A stretch of 64,000 bases of DNA, from assembly GCF_900215435.1 (NCBI RefSeq), contig NZ_OCMY01000002.1, forward strand, positions 62,001 to 126,000, given 5' to 3'. Of the stretch, positions 44,543 through 55,200 are shown in pieces. Within the stretch, counting starts at the first letter, position 1. Each line of letters begins with the position of its first letter. The translations under genes were made by a program, and so were the position numbers. The notes below the pieces were generated by a model that saw nothing but the letters and a program-made list of their open reading frames with translations, was not told the DNA's origin and searched no databases. Origin of the DNA: Candidatus Pantoea floridensis (GTDB lineage: Bacteria; Pseudomonadota; Gammaproteobacteria; Enterobacterales; Enterobacteriaceae).

Positions 44543-44804
44543 GTGAACCTGTTTATCTTTTACGTTGGCGGAATTGCACGCGTTCGATTTGTTTGTGGCG
44601 GAGAGTGTGAAAGAGGCCAAGGCGAAGGGTTTGGCTAATCTATTGCCCGGGGCAGATCATCAGCACAAAGACAATCTGAAAGACGTGGATGATTGCCTGC
44701 TGCTGGAAAAAGTGGGCGATCTCTATATCCACCTCATGCCGGAGGCTAACGGTGAACCTTTCCGCCCAGAATGGCAGGGTTATCAGCTGATTGGTGTGGT
44801 GTAA
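44543..44804 (+). pseudogene. DUF1543 protein, internally deleted and out of frame
   Basis: The start GTG 44543 (after AGGAAA) reads MNLFIFYVGG, the typical N-terminus of DUF1543. The frame then leaves the family. From 44565 the +1 frame reads AELHAFDLFVAESVKEAKAKG then HKDNLKDVDDCLLLEKV and RPEWQGYQLIGV, which is the C-terminal half. Full-length family members have two such halves of about 80 residues each. The first half and the linker are missing and the join is out of frame, so no complete protein can be made. Function of the family is unknown. Confidence 0.75.
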
Positions 44805-44812
44805 TCATAGGC

Positions 44813-44977
44813 TCGTCATATATGACGTAATGGTTGTCAGTTAAGACATAAAAACCCTCATTACCGAGAGCACACCTTGTAGCGGCGCAATTTATTGCGC
44901 GATAAATCGCGCCGCTACGGAAGTTGCGGTAATTTGATCCGGCGCTTAACTGATCGGCATTACGTCATATATGACGA
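44813..44977. repeat. 165-bp element with 20-bp terminal inverted repeats around a class C palindrome
   Basis: 44813-44832 is the exact reverse complement of 44958-44977 (20 bp), each containing CGTCATATATGACG. Between them lies the class C palindrome at 44879-44918. The layout resembles a small non-autonomous inverted-repeat element. The right repeat ends 20 bp before the NUDIX gene start. Confidence 0.7.
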
Positions 44978-44997
44978 CCTGAAAACAAGGAGCATAT

Positions 44998-45426
44998 ATG
45001 TCGCCACAGGTAGGTATTGGCGTTTTAATTTTCCGCGATGGCAAATTGTTGTTGGGCCAGCGTAAAGGCAGCCACGGCGCCGGAGACTGGTCTGCGCCGG
45101 GCGGGCATCTGGAGTTTGGAGAATCACCCGAAGACTGTGCACGTCGTGAGGTACTGGAGGAAACCGGCTTGCAACTGGGGACGTTGCAAAACGGGGCTTT
45201 CATTAGCGATGTCTTTCCCGAGGTCAACAAGCACTACATCACGCTGTTGATGGTGGCGCAGAATGCTAGCGGTGAACCGCAGCTGATGGAGCCTGAAAAG
45301 TGCCACGGCTGGCAGTGGTTTGCCCCCGAGGAATTACCTGAACCGCTATTTGCACCGCTGCGCAGCTGGCTTGAACGTGATGGATTGCTTGCATTGCAGA
45401 GATTGGCGCAGATTACAGCGCGATAA
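44998..45426 (+). CDS. NUDIX hydrolase
   Basis: 142 aa with a complete Nudix box GGHLEFGESPEDCARREVLEETGL pattern (GX5EX7REUXEEXGU; residues 35-58). VGIGVLIFRDGKLLLGQRKGSHGAGDWSAPGG precedes it. Probably hydrolyses a nucleoside diphosphate derivative. GGAG precedes ATG 44998. The 3' end overlaps the convergent RidA gene by 14 bp. Confidence 0.93.
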   Translation: MSPQVGIGVLIFRDGKLLLGQRKGSHGAGDWSAPGGHLEFGESPEDCARREVLEETGLQLGTLQNGAFISDVFPEVNKHYITLLMVAQNASGEPQLMEPEKCHGWQWFAPEELPEPLFAPLRSWLERDGLLALQRLAQITAR

Positions 45427-45784
45427 TCGCCTCAATTTCAATCTTCAACTCGGGCGAAAACAGTTGGCTAATTTGCACCAGCGAACTGGCAGGCAGATGG
45501 TCGCCATAATGCCTAAACAGCACGCTGCGTAATGTGTTGATCTCATCAAATGAAGTGATAAAAATGGTCACTTTGATGAGGTTCTCTAGCGAGCTCTGTT
45601 CTTCTCCTGCAATGCAATGCAGCTGCTGGAAAATGGCTTCGGCTTGCGCGGCGATATCAGCCTGCTGCGCTGGCGTGCCAAAGGCCGTCAAGCCAGATAC
45701 ATACAAAGTATCGGCATGCTTTACTGCGTGGACATACGGCGCTTTGACTTCACCTAACTGCGGGTAGTTTTTACGCGTTATCAT
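45413..45784 (-). CDS. RidA family (YjgF/YER057c/UK114) protein lacking the usual Arg
   Basis: 123 aa. LYVSGLTAFGTP, DIAAQAEAIFQQLHCI, NLIKVTIFITSFDEINTLRSVL and IEIEAIIAL are family blocks. The position of the conserved deaminase Arg (P-A-R-S-x-V in RidA) reads PASSLVQ, so the canonical 2-aminoacrylate deaminase activity may be absent. AAGGAG precedes the start. Confidence 0.9.
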   Translation of the reverse strand: MITRKNYPQLGEVKAPYVHAVKHADTLYVSGLTAFGTPAQQADIAAQAEAIFQQLHCIAGEEQSSLENLIKVTIFITSFDEINTLRSVLFRHYGDHLPASSLVQISQLFSPELKIEIEAIIAL

Positions 45785-45835
45785 CTGTTTCTCCTTAAAC
45801 GATTTTTAAAACCATTACTTTGACAAACATAGCTT

Positions 45836-46531
45836 TTAGCTTTGGCTTGCGCTAAGCACATTGCGCACCACGCTGGCACCCGGCATCATTTGTTGAATAC
45901 CGTGCTCCAACATATCGCCCGCTTGCTGCAAGGCGTCCAGAGGCATGGCCGGCAAGCGCTCTAGCACAAACCACATCTGCTTTTGTTCAATGCTGAGACG
46001 CGTGCGGACACCTTGTCGCCAGTTCCAACCTCGGCAAGTCACGCCAGTATCATCGCGCCATATCACTTCGCCTGGCTCTGGCGATTCATGACTTAACACG
46101 CCTTCTTTATAGACATCGAAGAGCTCGTTGCCAGTAGCGCGCGTTAAAAGTGGGTTACCCGCGTAAGCCGCCACGTTCTCACCACCAACCGGAATGGCAA
46201 AACGAAGGCTCACCGCATTATAAAGATCAACAATGGGATCGATGGCGGCCATAGTACCGTCACGCTGCACGCGTTTGCGTAGTGCATCCGCCGAGCAGGG
46301 CGTACGCTTGGGTTTGGTACCAAAGCGTTTAAACATTTCCGCCCACTGTGCCAGATGTTGCTCGGCCCAGGGGAAATCCTGCTTCAGCATATCGCGACAG
46401 GCGCGCGCCAGCGTTTCTTCTCCCACCTGCGGATGCAATACCGGCGCCGCCTGTACCAGAATGCTGAGCGCGGTGAACTCGGGAGCCAGTGCAGAGACGG
46501 AAGGATCGATTGACGGGTTAAAGGCGAACAT
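45836..46531 (-). CDS. B3/B4 domain-containing protein
   Basis: 231 aa single-domain protein with the B3/B4 fold otherwise found in the beta chain of phenylalanyl-tRNA synthetase. FGTKPKRTPCSADALRKRV and VDLYNAVSLRFAIPVGGENV are family motifs, as is the WNWRQGVRTRLS segment. Stand-alone members may bind or edit mischarged tRNA; the role is not established. Divergent from the XRE-cupin regulator at 46575. Confidence 0.88.
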   Translation of the reverse strand: MFAFNPSIDPSVSALAPEFTALSILVQAAPVLHPQVGEETLARACRDMLKQDFPWAEQHLAQWAEMFKRFGTKPKRTPCSADALRKRVQRDGTMAAIDPIVDLYNAVSLRFAIPVGGENVAAYAGNPLLTRATGNELFDVYKEGVLSHESPEPGEVIWRDDTGVTCRGWNWRQGVRTRLSIEQKQMWFVLERLPAMPLDALQQAGDMLEHGIQQMMPGASVVRNVLSASQS

Positions 46532-46574
46532 AACATAATCCTGTAATGACTAATTTATCCCATAATAGTGACCG

Positions 46575-47177
46575 ATGAAGAATAAAGTCAATAAAATGAC
46601 CGAAGTGGGTGCTGATATCGACTTTGTCAGCGCTGCAGTGTCCACTAGCGTTAAAACTTACCGCCAACAGCAAAAATTATCCCTCGATGAGCTGTCGCGC
46701 CGCGCAGGAGTGAGTAAAGGGATGCTCGTGGAAATTGAGAAAGGTAGTGCTAATCCTAGCATTGCTATTCTGTGCAAAATAGCCGCGGCGCTGGGTTTAT
46801 CGGTGGCGGATATTGTCAACGTCAGCGCCGATCCATTGGCGCATCTGGTTGCAGAAGCGGACATTCCAGTGTTATGGCAGGGCGAGAAAGGCGGCACGGC
46901 ACGTTTGCTAGCGGGCACGCAGGGGCCGGACATGATTGAGCTGTGGCATTGGCAGATGTTTCCCGGCGAAGCGTTTGAGTCGCCGGGCCATCCACAGCGA
47001 ACCTACGAATTACTGCATGTCGAACAAGGGGAATTGACACTGAAGGTTGATGAGCAGGTATTGGCAGTGCCGTGTGGCAGTTCTGCAGTAGCAAAAACCG
47101 CTGCGCCACACAGCTACGCTAACCTCGGCGCGCAGCCGCTGATTTTCACCATGGCCGTCGCCGAGATTCACAGTTAA
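46575..47177 (+). CDS. XRE family regulator with C-terminal cupin domain
   Basis: 200 aa. KTYRQQQKLSLDELSRRAGVSKGMLVEIEKGSANPSI is the helix-turn-helix, and GEAFESPGHPQRTYELLHVEQGELTL through HSYANLGAQPLIF is a cupin. Divergent from the B3/B4 gene, its probable target. ATG 46596 is an alternative start. Overlaps the convergent SDR gene by 4 bp. Confidence 0.9.
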   Translation: MKNKVNKMTEVGADIDFVSAAVSTSVKTYRQQQKLSLDELSRRAGVSKGMLVEIEKGSANPSIAILCKIAAALGLSVADIVNVSADPLAHLVAEADIPVLWQGEKGGTARLLAGTQGPDMIELWHWQMFPGEAFESPGHPQRTYELLHVEQGELTLKVDEQVLAVPCGSSAVAKTAAPHSYANLGAQPLIFTMAVAEIHS

Positions 47178-47920
47178 CCGACTTGATTAGCTAAGGCTAC
47201 CGCATCTTCACCCGCTGGAATGCGCATCGGCGCATTAGGATCGGTTGCCGCACGCCATACCGCTTCAGCAACATCGTTGGCTTTAGTGGTTGGCTGCGGT
47301 TGTTGCATCGCGTTAAATACGCCATCAAGCAGCGGCTGATAGGCCTCGAGCTGAGTGTTTTCCATGCGCGGCCTCGCATTCTTGCCAAAGTCGGTGGTTG
47401 GCGCCAGACCGGGCAGCACCAGCCGCACCTTGATATTGAACGGCTCAAGCTCGTGTGCCAGTGATTCTGTAAAGGCATTCACCGCGGCTTTACTGCCGGT
47501 GTAAACCGCCAGCAGCGGCAGGGATTTCAGCGTAACAGTCGATGTCACATTGATTACCATACCGCTCTTCTTCGCACGAAACTGTGGCAGCACAGCCTGC
47601 GTCAGTGCGATGGTGCCGAGCGTGTTAGTCTCAAACACGTCGCGCACCGTCGACATCGGCGTGCCCTCCAATGAGGTCAATACCCCGATCCCGGCGTTAT
47701 TCACCAGCACATCAATTTCGCCAGCGTCGGCGATGGCTTGTTTAATACTGGCAGCGTCGCTGACATCCAATGGCAGCAGGCGCAGATTTTCTGAGGCGGG
47801 AAACAGATCGGCGCGCGGATTGCGCATAGTGGCAATTACTTTCCAGCCGCGCTCAAGGAAATAGAGTGCGGTGGCGTGACCAAAGCCAGAAGAACAACCG
47901 GTGATTAGAATCGTTTTCAT
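47174..47920 (-). CDS. SDR family NAD(P)-dependent oxidoreductase
   Basis: 248 aa classical short-chain dehydrogenase. TGCSSGFG binds the cofactor, NNAG is at the fourth strand, and the Ser-Tyr-Lys set is visible in VTSTVTL and YTGSKAAVN. The ATMRNPRADLF region near the end of the second strand suggests NADP preference (basic Arg). The AraC-type gene at 48020 is divergent and may control it. Substrate unknown. Confidence 0.92.
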   Translation of the reverse strand: MKTILITGCSSGFGHATALYFLERGWKVIATMRNPRADLFPASENLRLLPLDVSDAASIKQAIADAGEIDVLVNNAGIGVLTSLEGTPMSTVRDVFETNTLGTIALTQAVLPQFRAKKSGMVINVTSTVTLKSLPLLAVYTGSKAAVNAFTESLAHELEPFNIKVRLVLPGLAPTTDFGKNARPRMENTQLEAYQPLLDGVFNAMQQPQPTTKANDVAEAVWRAATDPNAPMRIPAGEDAVALANQVG

Positions 47921-48019
47921 CTTTCACTCCTGCATTGCATTAGGGTAGGCAACCACTATAGAGTTAACGCTCTGGACTCACTACAACACAACGTCCGGTT
48001 TTCATTCGCAGGAGTCCAA

Positions 48020-48925
48020 ATGATCGATCCGCTGGCCGAGATGGTTTCGCTGTTGCAACCCCAAGCCGCGTTTTCAAAACGCGCATGTGCCAATGGCCGC
48101 TGGCGCGTACATCGCAGCGAAACCGGCCAGCCATTTTATTGTGTGGTGCTGGAAGGCCGCTCCCAATTGAAGATGAAAGGCTTTCCAGCGATTACCCTTG
48201 AGCAGGGCGACTTTGTGTTAATCCCTGCCGCATGGGAATTCTGCATGACCAGCGCCGAACCACCCGCAGACGATGTGCCGGCAACGCTGCCGCAAATGCT
48301 TGCACCGGGCGAATACTTTATTGGCGATCCGCATCAACCGGTCGAGGTAAAGACGTTAATTGGCTATTGTCAGTTCGGCGCACCGGATGCCGGTTTGATC
48401 GTCTCACTGCTGCCGCAATTTATTCATGTGCGCGGAGAATCGCGCTTGACCACGCTGGTACAACTGGTGATGGATGAATGTCGTGCGCAGCGTCCGGCGC
48501 GCCATGTGGTGCTGGAGCGATTGCTGGAGTTGCTGCTCATTGAAGCGCTGCGATCGATGCCACTATGCAACGCTTGTCCGGGCGTGATGAGCGGATTAGC
48601 CGACGAAAGACTGGCGGCGGCGATACGGGCTATCCACGCTAATCCGGCACACAGCTGGACGGTGGCTGAACTGGCGAAAGCTGCTGCGCTATCGCGTTCA
48701 GCTTTCTTTGTACGTTTCCGGGAGGCAGTTGGCGTAGCGCCGATGGTTTATTTACTCACGTGGCGCATGGCGCTGGCGAAGAACCTGCTGCGCGGCAAAA
48801 GCATGGCGGTGGCCGAAGTGGCGGAGCGCGTCGGTTATCGTTCCGCAAGCGCCTTCAGCGTGGCATTCAGTCGTTACGTTGGCCAGCCACCCGCGTGGTT
48901 TGCGGCCGCTGAAGAGGATGTTTAG
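48020..48925 (+). CDS. AraC family transcriptional regulator (cupin_6 N-terminus)
   Basis: 301 aa. The N-terminal cupin_6 ligand domain has RWRVHRSETGQPFYCVVLEG and LEQGDFVLIPAAWEF. The C-terminal HTH pair is WTVAELAKAAALSRSAFFVRFREAVG and VAEVAERVGYRSASAFSVAFSRYVG. Divergent from the SDR gene, 99 bp apart. Confidence 0.92.
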   Translation: MIDPLAEMVSLLQPQAAFSKRACANGRWRVHRSETGQPFYCVVLEGRSQLKMKGFPAITLEQGDFVLIPAAWEFCMTSAEPPADDVPATLPQMLAPGEYFIGDPHQPVEVKTLIGYCQFGAPDAGLIVSLLPQFIHVRGESRLTTLVQLVMDECRAQRPARHVVLERLLELLLIEALRSMPLCNACPGVMSGLADERLAAAIRAIHANPAHSWTVAELAKAAALSRSAFFVRFREAVGVAPMVYLLTWRMALAKNLLRGKSMAVAEVAERVGYRSASAFSVAFSRYVGQPPAWFAAAEEDV

Positions 48926-49262
48926 CGACGAAGCTGCAAATTGCCGGTTAAACGGGTAATTTTTTTCTTCGGCCCAATTAAACCCATCGCCACCTATTAT
49001 TGCCATCCTTTTTTAATCTTTTTATTAACTTTTAGGTCCGAGGATAATTATTCTATTTTTAGCTAATTTCCGAAATCTTCTCTCCCACCTCACAAATACT
49101 TAACTCAAACTAGACGATTCCCATACATAGCGTAGATACTCATTTCACCCGATTTCAAACGTTAAAAAGCTGAAACAAAATAATTCAATCACTTAAATAA
49201 ACCTCAAGCGTAACGGCGTAAGGTTATGCGCGTTTTGTCTTTTCTCAATTGAGGAAAACAAT
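48926..49262. other. Intergenic region before the large autotransporter
   Basis: 337 bp, distinctly AT-rich from 48990 on. It should contain the autotransporter promoter; no consensus promoter, operator or terminator was clear enough to call. Confidence 0.4.
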
Positions 49263-52200
49263 GTGTTTAAATTAAATCCGGTGTTACTCAGCCTTGTGAC
49301 AGCACAAGGCATGATATTTCCTGCTTTGCCCACCATGGCGGCGGTATTAAAGCCTTATACGCCCGAAATTAATGACAATAAGGTAGGCGCGTACTGCTTA
49401 TGTAATGGCAGCACGCAAACGCTAAGCGGATTGCCGCAATTCACGCCGGGAGAAAACGGAACGGGAAGCGTAACGATAGGTGAATTGCGCACCATCGGCC
49501 GAATTATTAATGACAATGTGATTGGCGAAGCGCGATTGCAAATCGGGCCGCAGAATTATGCCATCGGCATCCCTAACTATGAGGAAAATACCTATAAAAC
49601 CTATCAGGTGTTTAATACAGCTGACATTGTGGATTTGCCGTCAGTAGGCCTGGATACCGTAGTGCCAGATTATTTTGATGTAAACGACAAACAATATATC
49701 AATGCGCGCGTTGCTTCTGTTAGCAATGGCACGTTAAATATTGATATTGGCCAGCATAACGCAGCGGCCAATTCCACAACCAATCGCTGGTCGATGGCTG
49801 CTAAACAAAGCCAGTTATTTACCGCCAGTAATAAAGGGCATTTGAACTGGAATGGCAATAACCGCATTACCTTCACCGCGGGTACCACGCCTTACGGCGG
49901 CGATCGGCTGGCTTATGATGTGGGTAACGTGGTGGAATATGCCGGTGTGTTTACCGTCAATACCCTTGATGGCGGCACCAGCACTTTCAACGTCACCAAC
50001 CTCAGTGAATTACGCAATTATAATGACTGGTTGATCGATCAACTCTCTAACGCCAATCTCAGCACCGACAGTTACAACAGCGAATTTAATAAAGCCTATA
50101 CGCTGCGCGATGGCCGCGTGGTGTACCGCATGAGTACTAACAACTTTGATGATGAAGTGGCACTACCGATATTTGATCAGGTGGTACTCAGCGCTGACGG
50201 ACCGAAAGCGTCTGTTAAAATCAATCGCGGTAAAACCCTTGAAGTGGTGAACAGCAATAGCGCAGTGATGCGCGCCAGCAATGGTGCGAAAGCCATTATC
50301 AATGGCAAGCTTGCCAGCACCGGCTCCGGTTTGGAGTTGCTTAATAACAGTCGTGGCTTCAATAACGGGGTAATTAATAGCGGCTTTCTGAATAACGCCA
50401 ACGGTAAAGGCGTTGATAGGTCAACCCTCGGCGGCGGCGGGATGGCGATTTTTGCCACTAACGGCAGCCGATTCAGCAATTATGGCGTCATCAATTTTCA
50501 ACCCGGCGGCGGTAACACGCAGGGAATATGGCTCGGTGATGCCAGCGCTATCAACCATGGCAATATCAATATTGGGGTAACCGATACCGTAGGCAGCGGC
50601 TCGGCCATTGGTGTGATTGCCAGCGGTACCGGTGGTTTTACTAACGCTAAAGACGGCACAATCTACATTGGACGCACCCCGCAAAACAGTCAATACGATA
50701 AAACCCAAGACGTTGCCGTCAATCTCAGCGGCGGCGTCACTGCGGTTGAAGGTTTTCTGGATTCCACCACCATCAACAATGGCCGCATCGTCATTGGCTC
50801 GAAAGTGCAGAATGCGGTGGGCATGAAAGTTGAATATGGGCCCAATGCCCTGGCGCGCAACAACGGCATCATTGAGGTAAACGGTAAGGCGCAGTATCAG
50901 CCGGCAGAGAATATCGGCATGTTGGTATTGGATTCCGGCAGCGGCGGCAAGGTGGGAAATGCGGGAAGCATCAATCTTAATGGTGATAACAGCACCGCCC
51001 TCAAAGTTATTGCGCGTGATGGTAACAGCGCCAGCGCGTACTCCAGCGGCACCATTAACGTCCGCGGTGATGCCGATCGTTTCAGCGGTACCAACAATAC
51101 CGCTGTTTGGGTGATTGGCGAGCCGGGCAGCAGCGCAACGGCGAACCTCACCGGAAAAATCAATTTGCGCGGTACCGCAGGCATTGGCATCCGCGCTGAA
51201 GGCAATGCGACGGTAAACGTCAGCGCCAACGCCGTGCCATCATCGGTGGGAAATGGAGACTTTCTCGGTCAACGGCAAATCAGTTTTTATACCATCGGGC
51301 CGAACGCCAAAATAAATTTGCCTGCAAATGGGCATTACGCCACATCAAGCAACGGCGGCACGCTTTTCCGCGTTGAGCAGGGCGCGGATTTTGATGGTCG
51401 AGGCATGACGCTTGCAATGAATGCTCCCTTTGCGCTTGGGGTCTATGCGGCTGGCGACGGCAGCGAGATCGCTACTCTCGGTGCCACCTTCAATCTGAAC
51501 AGTCGCTACGCATCCGGGCTGTGGATTACCGACGGAGCACACGCCACCGTTGATGCGGCAACCCAAGTCCACCTCAGCGGCGAGGATGCTGGTTGGGCTG
51601 CAGCGGATGGTTATCGCTATTTGCTGCAAGGCTCATTGGTCAATCCAGATACGCAATTTAATAACAATACCTTGTTGATTAACCACGCAGCGGTTAGCGG
51701 TAGCGACAACTTCCAGCGCGGGTTGATTGCGCGTAATCATGCCCAGGTGATCAATACCGGCAACATTAACTTGAGTGGTTTGGCGCCGCAGGCAATCTAT
51801 GCGACCAACGGCGGAAAGGTGACCAATAGTGGCGAGATTAGCGTCGCCAACAACGGTGTGGCGCTGTATGCCGATGGTTATGAGTTTGTTGGCGATAAGG
51901 TGACGACGTCTGACATCAACAACACCGGTACACTGAATATTTACTCAGGTGCCTACGGTTTTATTGCCTATGACCGACTGTCACGCATCAATCAAAACAG
52001 CACCATGAATCTGTTTGGCGATTATACCGTCGGTGGGATTGTCACCGCCGGGGGACAGGCAAATCTTGGCCCACAGAGCCGCGTGGTGTTCCACGCACCG
52101 AATCAGGTGGGCTATCAGGTTCAGGATTATGGATCAGGGCTGATCGCGAATGGCAGCAACATCAATGTCAGTACTGAGGGTTCCACCCTGTATGAGGTGA

Positions 52201-55200
52201 CCTTTGAGGGTGCGCTCTATTCCCTGGTTGCGGGTACGGTAACGCTGAGCGGCAAAAATAGCACCGGGATCGATGTGTCCCAGCCGGGATCTTATGTCTC
52301 CGGTACTGATAATTACCTGGTCACGGGTAAAGGCGCGACGGTAATGCGCGCCAGCAGCAGCGCTTCCGGCGTGCTGAGCAACACCATTACGTTGAATGGC
52401 CGCAACAATATCGCCGGACAAGCGAGCACCAACAATACGGAAATTTACGCGGCGGGTTACATCACCGGCAATGGTCGTAATGCCACCGCATTTGATGTCA
52501 GCGACGGGGCGCGCATTTTCAATCAGTATCAAGGTGTGGTCGATCTTAAGGGGCCCAACAGTACCGGCGCACGCGTGCATGACGGCGGTAACTTCATCAA
52601 CCGGGGCAGCATCCACATTGCTTCGGGTACGGGTGTGGATGTCAGCAGCGGCTACGGCCAATACGTGCCGGTTGATAGCGCATTACGCGTCGATGACGGT
52701 ATTGCGGCGCTGCGCGTTGGCGACGGCGGCTGGCTGAAAGTCTATGGCGATGGCCAGGGAGCGAGCGCCCTGCAGGCGATGGGTAAAGCGGATGGCTTAT
52801 TACTCGACACCGGCGCCCAAGGCTTTGAAGCCAACGACATCATCCTGGGATCTTACGGCAGCGGCAGCGTGATCAATAACCGCGCTGAAACTGCCAACAT
52901 CTCGCTGGATAACGTGATGCTGGATGTGAGCGGCGGCAACGGCGTGCGTTCAGCCACCTCGTTCGATCCGAACGGCCGGGCCTTAATCAACGTCAGCGGC
53001 GGCGGTACCGGTTATCGCTTTGAAAATGCCGATGGTTCAACCACGCGCAACGATCTGGTGATCGGGAAGGATTATGCCATTCTCGTTTCCGGCGCAGGCA
53101 CCGGTATTCGCGCCAATACCAGCGGCAAAGTCATCTCGCAGGGTTCAATCGGTATCCGTGATTTCAACGGCGGCTCGGCGATTGTCACCAGTACCGCAAG
53201 TCAGGTCATTAACCAGGGTTCCATTACTTCTCTGAGCCGCGTGTCTCCGCTGATCGATCTGCGCGGCGGCCAAACGGTGTTTATTAACGAAGGCATTATC
53301 AACGCGCCGTTCCCGGACCAGGTGGTTGTCGCCGGCGGTGCGGGTAATGATGTTATCGCCTTACTTAAAGGCGGTGTGGTGGGGGATGTGAACAGCGGTA
53401 GCGGCAGCGATGAACTGATCGTCAGCGGCGGCACGCTCAACGGTAGCCTGACAATGGGCAGCGGCGCGGCGAATCAGGCGACGGTGCAAAACGTGAGTTT
53501 GGCGGATACTCGCCACATCACCACCGATCATGGCGCTGGCAGCACGCTCACTCTCAGCGAACTGACGGCGCGCGGTGGTTCCTTTGCCAGCGATGACCTG
53601 AATAAAGGGACTAACCTCGGTGCAGGCTGGAGCACGCTTAACTTCTTCGGCAGCCAGTGGACGTTAACAGACAACATCAAGTTGGCGCACAGCACCATCA
53701 ATATCGATGCCGGCAGTACGCTGTTCGCCGGGGATAACGTCAACCCACGGTTACAAGGTGCAAGCAACGATTCGCTGGTGGTGAATAACGCCGGTACGCT
53801 GGATCTCACCAACGGTGGCAACACGGCGGCGAACATCTTAACCATCGACGGCGAGTTGGCCTCTGCGGGCGGCAGCCTGAAACTCAATTCTACGGCGACG
53901 CAAAGCGATGTGTTGCGGGTTAACGGCAACGCAACCGGCACTACCCTGATCGACGATACGCTGGTAGGCGGCCCCCTAATGGATCGCGATCGCGATGGTG
54001 CAATCGCCGCCAGTGAAGGCGTCTCGCTGGCGCAGGTTTCTGGCAATGCCAATGCCGAAAGCTTTGTGCTAAAGGGCGGTTATGTCGCATCCGGGCCGTG
54101 GCAATATGGTTTAGCCAGCTTTGCGCCGGATAGCTCAGCAAGCGGCTTGTGGGATTATCGTCTCGCCAACAACTTTGTTTGCGAAGACGGCGCATTGTGT
54201 CAGCCGCGCACTGGCAGTAATCAGCGCGCCGTGCGTTTGGCCGTAACGCCACAGGTGCCATCCTATATCTCGGCACCCGTTGGTCTGGCTTATTACTCGC
54301 TGGCGGTCACCGACGATCTGCATAAACGTTTGGGTGAATTACGTCAGCAGCAAGGTGATGCCGATGCGTTGGGCGGCGAGATGTTTATCCGCTATCTCGG
54401 CTCCAATCTGAAATACCAAAGCAATCGCGGCTTGGCCGATTACGGCTATGACTTTGATCTCGATTACAGCGCGGTACAGTTGGGCGGTAATCTGCTGCGC
54501 GCGGAAGGTGCTGAAGACAGTCTGCGCGGCGGCGTGGCCTACACGCGCGGTAACACGCGCATTCGGCCACACGCGGCAGACGGTTACAGTTCCACCAGCT
54601 TCGATAGCGACAGCATTTCACTCTATGGAACCTGGCTGCGTGATAGCGGGTTCTATCTTGATGGCTCGCTGAGCTGGGGCTGGTATCGCGGTGAAACTGA
54701 CATCGCACGGCAAAAAGAGGTGGCATCACCGAAAGGCAATGGCTGGACGGCCTCGGTGGAATCGGGTTATCCGTTTGCTTTCGCCAACGGCATCCGGCTA
54801 GAACCGCAGGCGCAAATTACCTGGCTGCAGATGAAGATGGATAGTTTCACCGACCGCGACCGCACGCGTGTGTCCTATGACGATTATGATCAAACTATCG
54901 GTCGGCTCGGCGCGCGGCTTGATCGCACCTGGCAAGATGCTCGTCAGAACGCCTATACGCCCTATATCCGCGCCAATTACTACAAAGGCTGGGGCGGCAC
55001 TGCAAAAACGAATATTGGATCTGCCGATGCGGATGGCAGCCAAACGTTTGAAAGCGGGAAGTTTGGCCAGATGTGGGATGTTGGCCTGGGCGGCAGCGCA
55101 ACGCTGAAAAAAGACGTAGCGCTGTATGCCGAGGCGGATTATCGCAAAGAGATCGACGGCAACGGCGCGAAAGGTTGGCGTTATAATGCCGGCGTCAGAT

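Noticed and set aside
52134..52661. 175-codon antisense ORF within the autotransporter, and similar long antisense ORFs over other GC-rich genes (6593-7033, 8527-8922, 20958-21485, 33264-33686)
   Set aside because: They lie entirely inside well-supported genes, have no ribosome sites or family motifs and follow from codon bias of the sense strand.
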